64,000 bases of DNA. Source: Halostella salina. Its GTDB lineage: Archaea > Halobacteriota > Halobacteria > Halobacteriales > Natronoarchaeaceae. Location of the stretch: contig NZ_RCIH01000007.1 of NCBI RefSeq assembly GCF_003675855.1, positions 124,001 through 188,000 on the forward strand, in the 5' to 3' direction. The stretch's first letter is position 1. Every line of letters starts with the position of its first letter. This document shows, piece after piece, positions 27,801 to 36,242 of the stretch. Both the position numbers and the translations under genes were made by a program. A model generated the notes under the pieces. The model saw nothing but the letters and a program-made list of their open reading frames with translations, had not been told where the DNA came from and did no database searches.

Positions 27801-28817
27801 CCGGACGAGGACCGCCCCGCGATCGAAGGGGACGAGTCGGCCGCGGACGGGACGGAAAGCGACGACGAGACGCCCGCGCTCGCCGCGGCCGGCGAGGACG
27901 CCGGTCCCTCCCCGGACGATGCGGACGAGACGGCGAGTTCGCCCGACGCCGCCCCGGACGATGCCGCCCTGTCCGAGACCGACGACGCCCCGGCCGACGC
28001 GAACACGACCGACGGGGCGGAGGCGCAGTCCGACGCGGCGGCCGGCGACGGCGCGACGTTCACCGACCCGACCGACGACGATGCGGAGGTCGACGCATCA
28101 CCGGCCCCCGCCGACGGGACGGTGGCCGACGACGAGCCGGTGGACGACGATGACGCAGTGTTCAGCGCCGGACCGAACGAGGACGGACCGTCGGCGGCTG
28201 ACGGCCCACCGGGGACCGAGGACGGCGAACCGCCGGTCCCGGACGACGCGGAGGACGCGGTCCCCGAGGAGGGCGAGGCTGTGGATCCGGACGACGGCGA
28301 GGCCGGCGGGGAAGTCGACGACGACGTGAGCGCGGACGCGGATACCGCGGCGACCGACGGCGCTGCCCCCGGACCGGACGCCGACGGGACGCCGTCCGAT
28401 ACCCCCGACGACGCCGGTCAGTCGCCGTTCGACGCGGACGACGATGACAGCGACGACGGCCCGGTGTTCGGCGGTGACGGCGATACGGACGACGGGCACG
28501 CGTTCGGCGACGACGAGGGCGGCTCCGTCTTCGGCGAGAGCGACGACGATTCGGTGTTCGGCGACAGCGGGACCGAAGGCGACGACAGCGACGACGGGGC
28601 CGTGTTCGGCGGCGACGAGGAGGACGATACCGATGATTCGATCTTCGGCGACGACGGTGACGGCGAGTCGATCTTCGGCGACGATGGGGACGACGACGGG
28701 TCCATCTTCAAGGAGGACGAGGAGTCGATCTTCGGCGAAAGCGACGGCGAGTCGATCTTCAGCCCCGACGACGAGGAGGACGACGAGTCCATCTTCGGCG
28801 ACGGTGACGAGCAATGA
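24888..28817 (+). CDS. pilB: Type IV pilus assembly ATPase with long acidic tail
   Basis: A 1309-residue protein of the archaeal GspE/PilB family, powering pilus assembly at the inner face of the membrane. Residues ~1-110 are acidic and disordered; ~110-430 are the N-terminal domain; ~430-850 are the ATPase. Walker A is G-G-T-A-S-G-K-T-T (~565), Walker B lies in Y-I-V-M-G-E-I-R-G, and the His box is T-G-H-T-T-Y-T-T-F-H-A. From ~880 to the end the chain is almost all Asp/Glu/Ala/Gly. It closes with about eleven short repeats of the type S-I-F-G-D-D. Usual relatives end near the ATPase, so the tail of >400 residues is odd. A G-A-G-G-G-A-G lies ~8 bases upstream of the ATG. It overlaps pilC by 4 bases. 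Confidence 0.93.
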   Translation: MAIDDADKSDPRQLEGEVDESAADQGDGGDDSTPQPEGERPDERPPGEEQPPEDAADDGQRVAVGEYTWADFMEEHGHGDEVSRVYPTNATSDSGGSFGLDSTEDEQVGPPTGDDWDGVEFDPEEYLGFHPDDLAERITEEAAPPAKRLWEDFKDDIWSTPVVKDEYWWEHYKWEFYYEEDGDLPRDADGTVIEFDREEALGHDPDEIEGLLSQGQDFADELHDLVDERTVNVRLDPEAEDDFFSTQEGHTTVANRYDLEKEVPLKKKSHFREEDRYWVNKPYSFVILFHSEKENEKKYYAIEPNLNEIEEELQEFLTGKLRTAIKYADEEVTVEGGEEGRKAVIEKETRRLLERYDLFDEPDSGSQGSFVDQIRALVGTDDTDDRVETEGGLDGISVRPEPAILADDPDQLNEYQVEKLLYLLKRDFIGYERIDPIKHDINVEDISCNGYHSPVFVYHTDYEQIISNIYHGEEELDDFVVKLAQRSGKGISKRRPQVDATLPDGSRSQLTLGREVSDHGTNYTIRQFKDVPFTPVDLINWNTFSLDEMAFLWLCIENHKSLIFAGGTASGKTTSLNAISLFIPSNTKIVSIEDTREVELPQRNWIASVTRPSFSDDSQGDVDEFDLLEAALRQRPDYIVMGEIRGEEGRTLFQVMSTGHTTYTTFHADSVGEVLKRFTTDPINVSKTMFTALDLVSIQTQTRVQGNKVRRNKSLTEINHYDAENDEINVQDVYQWQAETDEFLKMGDSNTLDEIQFDRGWSRDKLEDELFKRRVILAYLIKNGLNEYTKVAATVQAFINDPETILTLIANDQLEESLEDLREMESVLIDVDPEKEALVPRPDAGDEIYNEATDILERAEGRIFEEFRGEVPSGLGSALSGVSGEEEPTITADSADADDFEFGGDLGEGDADFGLGDEDDFTFGTSGDDEAVEDEGPDWLSDDGFGDEDSEAADASADADEERTDATTDVAPDEDRPAIEGDESAADGTESDDETPALAAAGEDAGPSPDDADETASSPDAAPDDAALSETDDAPADANTTDGAEAQSDAAAGDGATFTDPTDDDAEVDASPAPADGTVADDEPVDDDDAVFSAGPNEDGPSAADGPPGTEDGEPPVPDDAEDAVPEEGEAVDPDDGEAGGEVDDDVSADADTAATDGAAPGPDADGTPSDTPDDAGQSPFDADDDDSDDGPVFGGDGDTDDGHAFGDDEGGSVFGESDDDSVFGDSGTEGDDSDDGAVFGGDEEDDTDDSIFGDDGDGESIFGDDGDDDGSIFKEDEESIFGESDGESIFSPDDEEDDESIFGDGDEQ

Positions 28818-30874
28818 GTCTGGACACGCGTTCGAGCGGCGACGGCGGGTTCGGAGCCAGCGACGACCCGCTTGGGGACGCGTTCTATCCGCTGTACAGC
28901 ATGCTGTTCGACGAGAACAGTGACTTCGTCGCCGGGGTAGAGACGAAACTCGCACAGGCGCGAATGACCGACCCCGTGGAGATGTACCTCTCCCGGGCGC
29001 TCGGGATCGGAGCGCTGGCGGGTGGGTTCCTCTGGCTCATCGGAACGCTGCTCGGGTACATCCTGTTCGTGATGGGCGTCGTCGAGGTGGGGCTGATCCT
29101 CGGCGCACAGATCCCCAACGAGACGCTGCTGGCGATCGTGCAGGCGCTGAAGATCCCGTCGCTCGTCGTGGTTACCGGGCTCGTGTTCGGGACTATCGGC
29201 TTCGGCATGGGCTTCGGTGCGTTCGTCGCGGTTCCGTACTCCCGGGCGTCGGCCCGCAAGCGCGAGATCAACATGCTCCTGCCCGACGCCGTCTCCTTCA
29301 TGTACGCGCTGTCGGTCGGCGGGCTGAACCAGCTTGAGATCCTGGAGGCGATGGCCGAGGCCGAGGACACGTACGGCGAGGTCGCCTACGAGTTCAAGAA
29401 CATCGTCCAGGAGACGGAGTACTTCGACACCGACTACCGGACCGCCCTCCGGACGCAGGCGATGGAGACGCCCAGCGACGAACTGAGCCAGTTCCTCACG
29501 GACATGCTCTCTATCGTCAGCAGCGGCGGCGACATGCAGTCGTTCCTTGACGAGAAGAAGGACAAGCACATGCGGACCGCCAAGCAGCAACAGGAGATGA
29601 CCCTGGAGACTCTGGAGCTGTTCGGCGAGATGTACATGACGCTGTCGCTGTTCCCGCTCCTGCTCATCATCATCCTCGTCATCATGGGGATCATGGGGCA
29701 GGCCCGTGACACCATGCTGTACGCGACCGTGTACGGCCTGATCCCGGTTACCGGGGTCGGCTTCCTGGTGATGGTGTCGACGGTCAAGCAGGACGAAGTC
29801 GGCGACGGCTACCTCGAACCGGCGGGCAGCAGCGACCGCCTGAAGAACGCCCGCGACGGCGGCCTGCTCGACCTAGGGCTGGTCGAGGCGTTCACCGGCG
29901 AACACAGCGTCTTCGACCGCATCAAGAACAAGGAGGGGACCTACGAGACGAAGCAGGTGCTGGCACGGCCACACATCTTCTTCCGGGACAACCCGCTGTA
30001 CACCCTGGCGCTGACGGTCCCGGCTGCTCTCGTGGTCCTCGTGACCGCGATCGCGTCGGGGGCGGCCCCGACGTCGATCGACGGGATGATCGACCAGCCC
30101 GTCTGGGGGACGTTCATCTACGTGTACATGCCGACGTACCTCGTGCTCACGCCGCTGACCATCTTCCGGGAGTGGAACATCCGGTCGCGGGGTGCGATCA
30201 CCTCCGACATCTCCGACAACCTGCGGAAGCTGTCGAGCGCGAACGACACCGGGCTAACGCTGCTGGAGTCGTTCCAGACGGTGGCGAACACCACCTCGGG
30301 GAAGCTCGCCCACGAGTTCGAGCAGATCCACGCCAAGGTGAACTACGGGATGAGCCTCAAGGCGGCGCTGGTCGAGTTCAACAACAAGTACCACCTGCCG
30401 CGGCTCGCCCGGACCGTCAAGCTCATCAGCAAGTCACAGGAGGCGTCCAGCCAGATCACGGACGTGCTGTCGACCGCGGCTCAGGCCAGCGAGAACCAGG
30501 ACGACATCGAGCGCGAGCGCAAGTCCCGCACCAGGATGCAGATGGTCATCATCATCATGACGTACCTGACGCTGCTCGCCGTGATGGCGATCCTCAAGAC
30601 CCAGTTCCTCGACGTGATGGCGGGACTGGGCGGCAGTTCTGGCGGGAGTGGGGCGGCCGCCGGCGCCGGAGGCGGAGCGGCCGGCTCCGCGAGCCTCAGC
30701 GAGGGCGTCAACACCGACCAGCTGTCGCTGCTGTTCTTCCACGCGGTGACCCTGCAGGCGATCCTCTCGGGCATGATCAGCGGCTACATGCGCGAAGCGG
30801 AGCTGATGGGCGGGCTGAAGTTCGTCATCATCCTCCAGACTATCGCCCTCGCTGTGTGGACGGTGGTCGGATGA
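28814..30874 (+). CDS. pilC: Type IV pilus assembly membrane platform (PilC/TadC-like)
   Basis: A 686-residue integral membrane protein with two GspF/T2SSF domains. Each has a cytoplasmic helical part (M-L-L-P-D-A-V-S-F-M-Y-A-L-S; then S-D-N-L-R-K-L-S-S-A-N-D-T-G) and membrane spans. It pairs with the ATPase upstream (4-base overlap) to extrude pilins. A Gly/Ala/Ser-rich loop lies at ~residues 610-640. The double-domain build is normal for haloarchaea. Confidence 0.93.
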   Translation: MSLDTRSSGDGGFGASDDPLGDAFYPLYSMLFDENSDFVAGVETKLAQARMTDPVEMYLSRALGIGALAGGFLWLIGTLLGYILFVMGVVEVGLILGAQIPNETLLAIVQALKIPSLVVVTGLVFGTIGFGMGFGAFVAVPYSRASARKREINMLLPDAVSFMYALSVGGLNQLEILEAMAEAEDTYGEVAYEFKNIVQETEYFDTDYRTALRTQAMETPSDELSQFLTDMLSIVSSGGDMQSFLDEKKDKHMRTAKQQQEMTLETLELFGEMYMTLSLFPLLLIIILVIMGIMGQARDTMLYATVYGLIPVTGVGFLVMVSTVKQDEVGDGYLEPAGSSDRLKNARDGGLLDLGLVEAFTGEHSVFDRIKNKEGTYETKQVLARPHIFFRDNPLYTLALTVPAALVVLVTAIASGAAPTSIDGMIDQPVWGTFIYVYMPTYLVLTPLTIFREWNIRSRGAITSDISDNLRKLSSANDTGLTLLESFQTVANTTSGKLAHEFEQIHAKVNYGMSLKAALVEFNNKYHLPRLARTVKLISKSQEASSQITDVLSTAAQASENQDDIERERKSRTRMQMVIIIMTYLTLLAVMAILKTQFLDVMAGLGGSSGGSGAAAGAGGGAAGSASLSEGVNTDQLSLLFFHAVTLQAILSGMISGYMREAELMGGLKFVIILQTIALAVWTVVG

Positions 30875-31344
30875 TCGGCGACGAGCGCGGGCAGACGGCC
30901 CAGGACTTCGCGGTCGGGATCAGCGTGTTCTTGCTGACGACCGCGTTCCTCTTTGCGTTCCTCCCGACTATCTTCACGCCGTTTGACGAGGAGGTCACCA
31001 GTGGCGACTCGGCGCAAGCGGACCGGGTCGCGTCGACGTTCGTCGACGGCTTCTCGGCCGACGGCCAGGTCGGAACGCTACGCGCGACCGACACAAGCGA
31101 GTTCTTTGACGAAGGGAACGGCGGCGACGACCTCCGGGACCGATACGCGCTGTCGACGGTCACCCGCGTCAACGTGACGATCCGTACCCAGAACGGGACG
31201 GTCATCCGTGAGGTCTCCGGGACCGAACTGAAGCGTGGTGACGACTACGATGGCCGCCCCTCGGCCAGCGCGAGCCGCATCGTCACGTTCGACAGCGGGA
31301 CCATCTGTAGCCCGACCTGCCGACTGGTGGTGAGGGTGTGGTAA
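30871..31344 (+). CDS. Pilin-like operon protein 1
   Basis: A 157-residue protein with a short charged leader (M-I-G-D-E-R-G-Q-T-A) then one hydrophobic helix (F-A-V-G-I-S-V-F-L-L-T-T-A-F-L-F) and an extracellular beta-rich part. It overlaps pilC by 4 bases. This is the shape of a type IV pilin or pseudopilin, although the leader ends R-G-Q rather than a typical prepilin-peptidase site. I recall it as a conserved haloarchaeal pilus-operon family (DUF7287 type, unverified). Confidence 0.75.
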   Translation: MIGDERGQTAQDFAVGISVFLLTTAFLFAFLPTIFTPFDEEVTSGDSAQADRVASTFVDGFSADGQVGTLRATDTSEFFDEGNGGDDLRDRYALSTVTRVNVTIRTQNGTVIREVSGTELKRGDDYDGRPSASASRIVTFDSGTICSPTCRLVVRVW

Positions 31345-31345
31345 C

Positions 31346-31939
31346 ATGTTCGGAGACAACCGCGGACAGGCGTTCACGCTGGAGGGCTTTATCGGCTCGA
31401 TGCTGATCCTGACCGCCGTGCTGTTCGCGCTCCAGTCGATCATCATTACCCCCACGACCTCCGGCACGGTCGACCGGGACGTGCAGGCGGGGATCGAACG
31501 CGAGGCCGAGGACATCCTCGCCCAAGAAGCGAACAACGGCACGCTGAAGCACCAGGTGTTGAACATGTCCGACGGCGTGTACGGCGATTCGGCGGCGACC
31601 GGGTACGCACCCGGCGACCCGCCCGGCGGGTTCGGTGAAACCTTGAACGCGACGTTCGTTCAACGGGGGCGCGTGTACAACGTGATCGTCGAGTTCCGCG
31701 ACGTTGATGACGCGGATACTAACGCGGGCGTGGACGGCAGAACCCGTTCGATGGTGTACCGTGGCGTCCCGGCCGACAGCTCCGTCGTAGCGACGAGGAC
31801 GGTGACGATATACGACGACGATATCGTCCCGGGGACCGGGGATACAGTGGAGGAATCCGACGATTTCCCCGTCGGGGACACTGCCCCTGACAGTCCGGTG
31901 TACACCGTAGCGGAGGTGCGAATCGTCGTATGGGGCTGA
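31346..31939 (+). CDS. Pilin-like operon protein 2
   Basis: A 197-residue protein: leader M-F-G-D-N-R-G-Q-A-F-T-L-E-G-F-I-G-S, one membrane helix (M-L-I-L-T-A-V-L-F-A-L), then a soluble domain. The T-L-E-G-F-I start of the helix, with Glu at +5-like position, is pilin-like. It is one base after the preceding stop. Likely a minor pilin of the same machine (DUF7288 type, unverified). Confidence 0.75.
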   Translation: MFGDNRGQAFTLEGFIGSMLILTAVLFALQSIIITPTTSGTVDRDVQAGIEREAEDILAQEANNGTLKHQVLNMSDGVYGDSAATGYAPGDPPGGFGETLNATFVQRGRVYNVIVEFRDVDDADTNAGVDGRTRSMVYRGVPADSSVVATRTVTIYDDDIVPGTGDTVEESDDFPVGDTAPDSPVYTVAEVRIVVWG

Positions 31940-32868
31940 TGAACGACCGAACGCCGGGCGACAGGGCACAGCTGGTGCTCGTCGGCAGCATCGCCATCGC
32001 GTTCATCGTCCTCGGTCTCGTGGTGGTGTTCAACACCGTCCTGTTCACCGAAAGCATCGCGACCCGAGGGCCCGTCTCGGAGGTCGAGGATGCTGACGAG
32101 TTCCAGCGACAGGTGACCGACGAGGTGCCCGAACTGATCCGTGCCGTCGAGAACGGTACCGACGGCAACACCGAGTTCGTCGGCGACGTCGACGAGAACG
32201 TATCGACGACGTACAGCAGGTTGCTTGCCGAAACGTATGCGGAGACCGGCCCGACGTACGTCGACGTGGAGTTCGACGAGGGCGAGAGTAGGTTCGGGAC
32301 GCACGTAGTGCAGGATAGCGGGGCTGAATACAGCAGCAAAGAGGGTTCTGACTGGACAGCGGTCGACAGCTACGATGTGCAGAACTTCACGATGGAAGTC
32401 TCGATGTCGGAGGTTAGTACGGCCGGAACGGACTTTGCTCTGGTACTGTCCGACGGTGGGAGTCCAACCCGAGTGGAGATGTGGAAAGACGGATCCGGAG
32501 AGCTCGTGGTCAATCAGACTGACGATGGGATGGATCCAACCTGTTCCGTCTCCGGTGGAGGTACCATAAGAATGAATGTTTCCACGGGGACCGTTGACGG
32601 AACCCCCTGCTTTGACGGGCTAGACACACTCTCAGCGCCGTACGAAATTGATTTCGAAAACGGCGACCAAGCGGGTGGAGACTATAGTTTCAGTGTCCCA
32701 AAGCGCATGTCTTCGTCTGACCTTGATCCGTATCACGGCCGCGACGGGAGTTCGTCGCCCTACGCTGTCTACTACGTCCATGAGGCCAACCTCGACCTGA
32801 CCTACGAGAGCGGCGGGGTCAGCTACGAGAGCAACCAGACGGTCACGGTCAGGGAGGGCGCACCATGA
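31939..32868 (+). CDS. Pilin-like operon protein 3
   Basis: About 309 residues. The ATG at 31939 overlaps the previous stop by one base (TGATG) and is preferred over 31930. Leader M-N-D-R-T-P-G-D-R-A-Q-L-V, membrane helix (S-I-A-I-A-F-I-V-L-G-L-V-V-V-F), then a long beta-rich exterior domain. The stretch 32400-32720 is less GC-rich than the flanks, and the exterior part is the most variable-looking in the operon, so a surface-exposed role is likely. Contains C-S-V/P-C-F cysteines that could pair. Confidence 0.72.
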   Translation: MNDRTPGDRAQLVLVGSIAIAFIVLGLVVVFNTVLFTESIATRGPVSEVEDADEFQRQVTDEVPELIRAVENGTDGNTEFVGDVDENVSTTYSRLLAETYAETGPTYVDVEFDEGESRFGTHVVQDSGAEYSSKEGSDWTAVDSYDVQNFTMEVSMSEVSTAGTDFALVLSDGGSPTRVEMWKDGSGELVVNQTDDGMDPTCSVSGGGTIRMNVSTGTVDGTPCFDGLDTLSAPYEIDFENGDQAGGDYSFSVPKRMSSSDLDPYHGRDGSSSPYAVYYVHEANLDLTYESGGVSYESNQTVTVREGAP

Positions 32869-33368
32869 GGGGGATCCGCGGCGACGACCGTGCAGTCTCG
32901 GTCGCAGTCACGCACGTGCTCGCCATCGGTATCGTGACGATTCTGCTGACAGGACTGCTCATTACGGCGGGGAACGTCCTCGACAACCAGAAACAGGGCG
33001 CTGCGAGAGACGAACTGGACACGGTCGGGAACCGGATCGGCGCGGAGATCTCGGCGTTGGACCGGACCGCGACCGACGGTGCGGACGAGCGGATCAGACT
33101 GGACACGACGTATCCCGATAGGGTGAGCGGAGCGACGTACACGATCGCCTTGCGAGCCGACGACGACTGTAGCGGGCCGCTGATCGACGACTCGGAGACC
33201 GATGCCTGCCTCGTACTGTCGACGTCGGTGCTCGACAACGACCAGGTCGTTCCGGTCCACATCGATCACGCGTCCATCGAGCCCGGTTCTGCGAGTGGCG
33301 GCGACGTTCGGATCGTGTATGACTCCACGGATGGCAGCCCCACGATAACTATCGAGGACCAGCCATGA
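32865..33368 (+). CDS. Pilin-like operon protein 4
   Basis: A 167-residue protein starting M-R-G-I-R-G-D-D-R-A-V-S-V-A-V-T-H-V, followed by a hydrophobic helix (A-I-G-I-V-T-I-L-L-T-G-L-L-I-T). The R-A-V-S-x-x-V pattern is close to the class III signal of haloarchaeal pilins. Overlaps both neighbours by 4 bases. Confidence 0.75.
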   Translation: MRGIRGDDRAVSVAVTHVLAIGIVTILLTGLLITAGNVLDNQKQGAARDELDTVGNRIGAEISALDRTATDGADERIRLDTTYPDRVSGATYTIALRADDDCSGPLIDDSETDACLVLSTSVLDNDQVVPVHIDHASIEPGSASGGDVRIVYDSTDGSPTITIEDQP

Positions 33369-34138
33369 GAGGAACGGACCGCGGCGTGAGCGACATGATC
33401 GCGTTCGTGATCATCTTCTCCCTGATCATCACGAGCGTCGGGATAACGTACACGTTCGGCTACTCCAACCTCACCGACTACCAGGAGTACGAACAGCAGC
33501 GAAACGCCGAACGGGCGTTCGTCGCGCTCTCGAACAACGTCGGCGAGATCGAGGACACCCACGTCGAGGCGCGGGCTAGCGAGCTCCGTCTCGCTGGCGG
33601 CACGCTCTCGGTGAGCGACGACACGAGGGTCGCCGTCTCGACGCCGAAGCGACAGGTGATGGGATCTCGGGGCGTGGGACAGCTAACCTACGAGTACGAA
33701 GGCACCACCGTCGCGTACGAGAACGGGGCGGTCTTCCGCAACGGCGGGGGGAGTCGGCATATCATGCTATCCGAACCCCGATACCAATGTGGGGACTCGC
33801 ATGCGATGGTGTCGGTTGTGGAACTGCTAAACGCCGAAAACGGGTCACTGAGCAGCGACGGGACCGCACAGGTGCTCGCCGAACTCGACAAGAGTAGTCT
33901 CCGGTACCCCGTGAACCGGACCGGCGAGAACACCACCGAAGTCGACTACGTCGACGTGACGGTCGAATCCGAGAAGGCCGAGGCCTGGAGCGACTACTTC
34001 GGGGACGACAGCAACGGCTGGGAGATCGTGGACTCGAACGGCGACGAGATCGAGGTCCGCTGTGGTGAGGACGGCGATGGCGACAGCATCGACCTCTACG
34101 TCCGCCAGACGCGGATCGACGTGGAGTACTTCGCCTGA
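33365..34138 (+). CDS. Pilin-like operon protein 5
   Basis: A 257-residue protein with leader M-R-G-T-D-R-G-V-S-D-M-I and helix A-F-V-I-I-F-S-L-I-I-T-S-V-G-I, typical of archaeal pilins, then a large exterior domain with N-R-T and N-T-T glycosylation sequons. It ends the seven-gene operon, which shows consecutive 1-4-base overlaps, so all parts are probably made together as one pilus-like appendage. Confidence 0.75.
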   Translation: MRGTDRGVSDMIAFVIIFSLIITSVGITYTFGYSNLTDYQEYEQQRNAERAFVALSNNVGEIEDTHVEARASELRLAGGTLSVSDDTRVAVSTPKRQVMGSRGVGQLTYEYEGTTVAYENGAVFRNGGGSRHIMLSEPRYQCGDSHAMVSVVELLNAENGSLSSDGTAQVLAELDKSSLRYPVNRTGENTTEVDYVDVTVESEKAEAWSDYFGDDSNGWEIVDSNGDEIEVRCGEDGDGDSIDLYVRQTRIDVEYFA

Positions 34139-34195
34139 CGGTCACGCCGCTACCGGTCGCGGCGTTCGGAAAAAGCGGTCGGTGAAACGGTCGGC

Positions 34196-34831
34196 TTAGA
34201 CTTCGACTTCGTCCTCTTCCACGTCGACAGCCGTCTCCTCCTCGGCGGCGACTTCCTCGGGACGGGCCTCCAGCGTCGTCTTCTGCACCTCGACGCGGCG
34301 AAGCGGGTAGATCGTCTTCGCCTCGCCGTAGATGGCGCTGGAGAGGCGGCCCTCGACGATGCTGTCGACGAGCTGCTCGAACGAGCGCTCGTCGGCGGCC
34401 TCGTTGACGAGGTCGATCATCGTCCGGCGGATCGCCTTCTCCTGGCTCGCGTCGGCCTTCTTCGTCGTGAACGCGACGGGCTGGACCTGGACGCGGTAGT
34501 CGTCGGTCGTCAGCACCGTGATGTTGGCCTCGATCTTCGAGGCACCGCGGCGCACGAGGCTGCGCAGGTAGTCCCGCGTGAGTTCGTGCTTGATGAACTC
34601 GGTGTAGGCCGCGTCGCTGCCGACGTCCGTGATCTTGAACGTCAGCTTCGTGTTGTTCTCGCCGGCGTCCGACGTGAGGTCGCCGAGCGTCGTCTCGATG
34701 GTTCTGCCCTGTACTTTCTCCGGTTCGTCTGCGGGGGTGTCACCGAGCTCCTCCCGGTCGAACTGCTCCGGGGCGTGGACGGTGTACCACCGCTTCTCCT
34801 GTTTCTGCTTGGAGACTGATCGTTCGCTCAT
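34196..34831 (-). CDS. rps1e: 30S ribosomal protein S3Ae (eS1)
   Basis: A 211-residue archaeal/eukaryotic-type ribosomal protein, starting M-S-E-R-S-V-S-K-Q-K. The core is K-R-W-Y-T-V-H-A-P and T-F-K-I-T-D-V, with Y-P-L-R-R-V-E-V-Q-K near the end and an acidic tail. It overlaps pcc1 by 4 bases. A T5 tract lies ~20 bases after the stop on the minus strand. Confidence 0.97.
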   Translation of the reverse strand: MSERSVSKQKQEKRWYTVHAPEQFDREELGDTPADEPEKVQGRTIETTLGDLTSDAGENNTKLTFKITDVGSDAAYTEFIKHELTRDYLRSLVRRGASKIEANITVLTTDDYRVQVQPVAFTTKKADASQEKAIRRTMIDLVNEAADERSFEQLVDSIVEGRLSSAIYGEAKTIYPLRRVEVQKTTLEARPEEVAAEEETAVDVEEDEVEV

Positions 34832-35064
34832 GGTTGTGTGTTGGTGAACTGGTCGGCTGCCTGTGCGACCTGCCGGGCGACGTCGACGTTGACGACGTAG
34901 TCGTCGACGGAGGACCGAAGCCCGCCGGTCGTCTCGCGCTCGATGTGCGTGACGACGGCGTCGCCCTCGACCCGCGTGGTCATCTCCGACGTGTTGTCGG
35001 GCCTGACCGCCGCGGCGACGAGGGCGGGCCGATCGAACTCCGTGCGAATCGTCGCGCGTCTCAT
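34828..35064 (-). CDS. pcc1: KEOPS complex subunit Pcc1
   Basis: A 78-residue protein (M-R-R-A-T-I-R-T-E-F ... R-S-S-V-D-D-Y-V-V-N-V). The short alpha/beta fold with R-S-S-V-D-D-Y is the Pcc1 hallmark. KEOPS makes the t6A37 base in tRNAs that read ANN codons. The start overlaps the RecJ-like gene by 4 bases; the gene order S15, RecJ, Pcc1, S3Ae is conserved in haloarchaea. Confidence 0.9.
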   Translation of the reverse strand: MRRATIRTEFDRPALVAAAVRPDNTSEMTTRVEGDAVVTHIERETTGGLRSSVDDYVVNVDVARQVAQAADQFTNTQP

Positions 35065-36242
35065 AGTGCCCCCCTGAAGGCCGCGATGAACTCCTTGGTG
35101 TCGGGGCTCGCCGCCCCGTCGTCCTCGTCCGGGTCGAACCGCGCGTAGCCGGTGTGTCCGTCGCCGCCCGCCTCGCCGCCGACAGCGTCCGCACCGGCCC
35201 GCATCGCTGCGCCGATAGTGCGGTCGTCGACCGCCGCGGCGGCCGCCTCGCCGTCGCCGACGACGAGCGCGACCGGCTCCGGCGACCGGAAGTCCCGGAG
35301 CAGTCGGGCGGTCGTCGCGACCGGCGCGGCGTCGTAGCGGGCGACGAACAGGCCGTCGTACCGGCCCGTCGTCGCCTCGCGGAGCGCCCGGTGGGCGCGC
35401 TCGGCCGCGTCGCGCCACGCCGTCAGCGCGCCGTCGCGGGCGTCGTGGCCCAGCGCCAGCGCGACTGCGGTGCCGGGGGCGGCCTCCGCGGCCGTCGCCA
35501 GCACGTCGGCGTAGCCGCCGAGCGTCGCGAACGGCGACTCGGGCGTCGCGTACGGCCGGAGCGCGCGCTCTGCCGCCGCCGCGGCTCGCGGCGGGGTGTC
35601 GTCGCCCCCGCTCGCAGCGATCGCGACCAGCGAAGCGACGGCCCTGCGTGCCGTCTCGTCCCGCTCCGCCGGCAGGTCGAGGTCGGCCAGGGCCGCGCCG
35701 GCCGCCGTCGGGTCCCCGGAGAAGTCGGCGTGGACCAGCGTCGTGTGCGCGAGCCCGTCCGTCAGGTCCGCGGTCGGGACGGCGACACCCGGCCGGCGCT
35801 CGACCAGGCCCCGGTCCTCCGCAGCGGCAAGGAGGCTCGCGCTCTCACCCGCGCCCGGCATCTCGCCGGCGGCGACGACGCCGGCCAGCGCGAGCACCGG
35901 GTCCGGCGACGCGCCCAGTTCACGGGCGACGTCGGCGGCGGTGACGCTGGCTGGCGTCTCGCGGCCTGCGAGCGCCGGCCCGTCGGCGTCGTCGCCGACG
36001 ACCAGCGTCGCGGCCGCATCGCTCGGGTGGTCGTCCGCGACGGCCGCCACACGGCGCTCTCGCTCGGCCGCCGTCCGGGTCACGCTGACCTGGAACGGGC
36101 AGTCGAGGGCGCGTGCGACGACGCCGCTGGCGGCGACGCTGTCGCCGTCCGCGGCCGCGAGGATCCGGACGAACGGGGCCTCGCGGAGCGTCGCGGCGAC
36201 GGCATCGGGCGCGGCGGTTGCGGTTCGACCCGTGGTGGACAT
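35061..36242 (-). CDS. RecJ-like (GAN-type) DHH-family protein
   Basis: A 393-residue protein of the archaeal RecJ/GAN group by operon context (between rps15 and pcc1) and by its Ala-rich alpha/beta layout. Motif I reads A-A-A-D-G-D-S in place of the usual D-x-D-G, and I see no clear D-H-H triplet, so nuclease activity may be reduced or absent. Active members associate with GINS at the replication fork. Very high Ala/Asp content; closely joined to S15 (adjacent) and pcc1 (4-base overlap). Confidence 0.75.
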   Translation of the reverse strand: MSTTGRTATAAPDAVAATLREAPFVRILAAADGDSVAASGVVARALDCPFQVSVTRTAAERERRVAAVADDHPSDAAATLVVGDDADGPALAGRETPASVTAADVARELGASPDPVLALAGVVAAGEMPGAGESASLLAAAEDRGLVERRPGVAVPTADLTDGLAHTTLVHADFSGDPTAAGAALADLDLPAERDETARRAVASLVAIAASGGDDTPPRAAAAAERALRPYATPESPFATLGGYADVLATAAEAAPGTAVALALGHDARDGALTAWRDAAERAHRALREATTGRYDGLFVARYDAAPVATTARLLRDFRSPEPVALVVGDGEAAAAAVDDRTIGAAMRAGADAVGGEAGGDGHTGYARFDPDEDDGAASPDTKEFIAAFRGAL

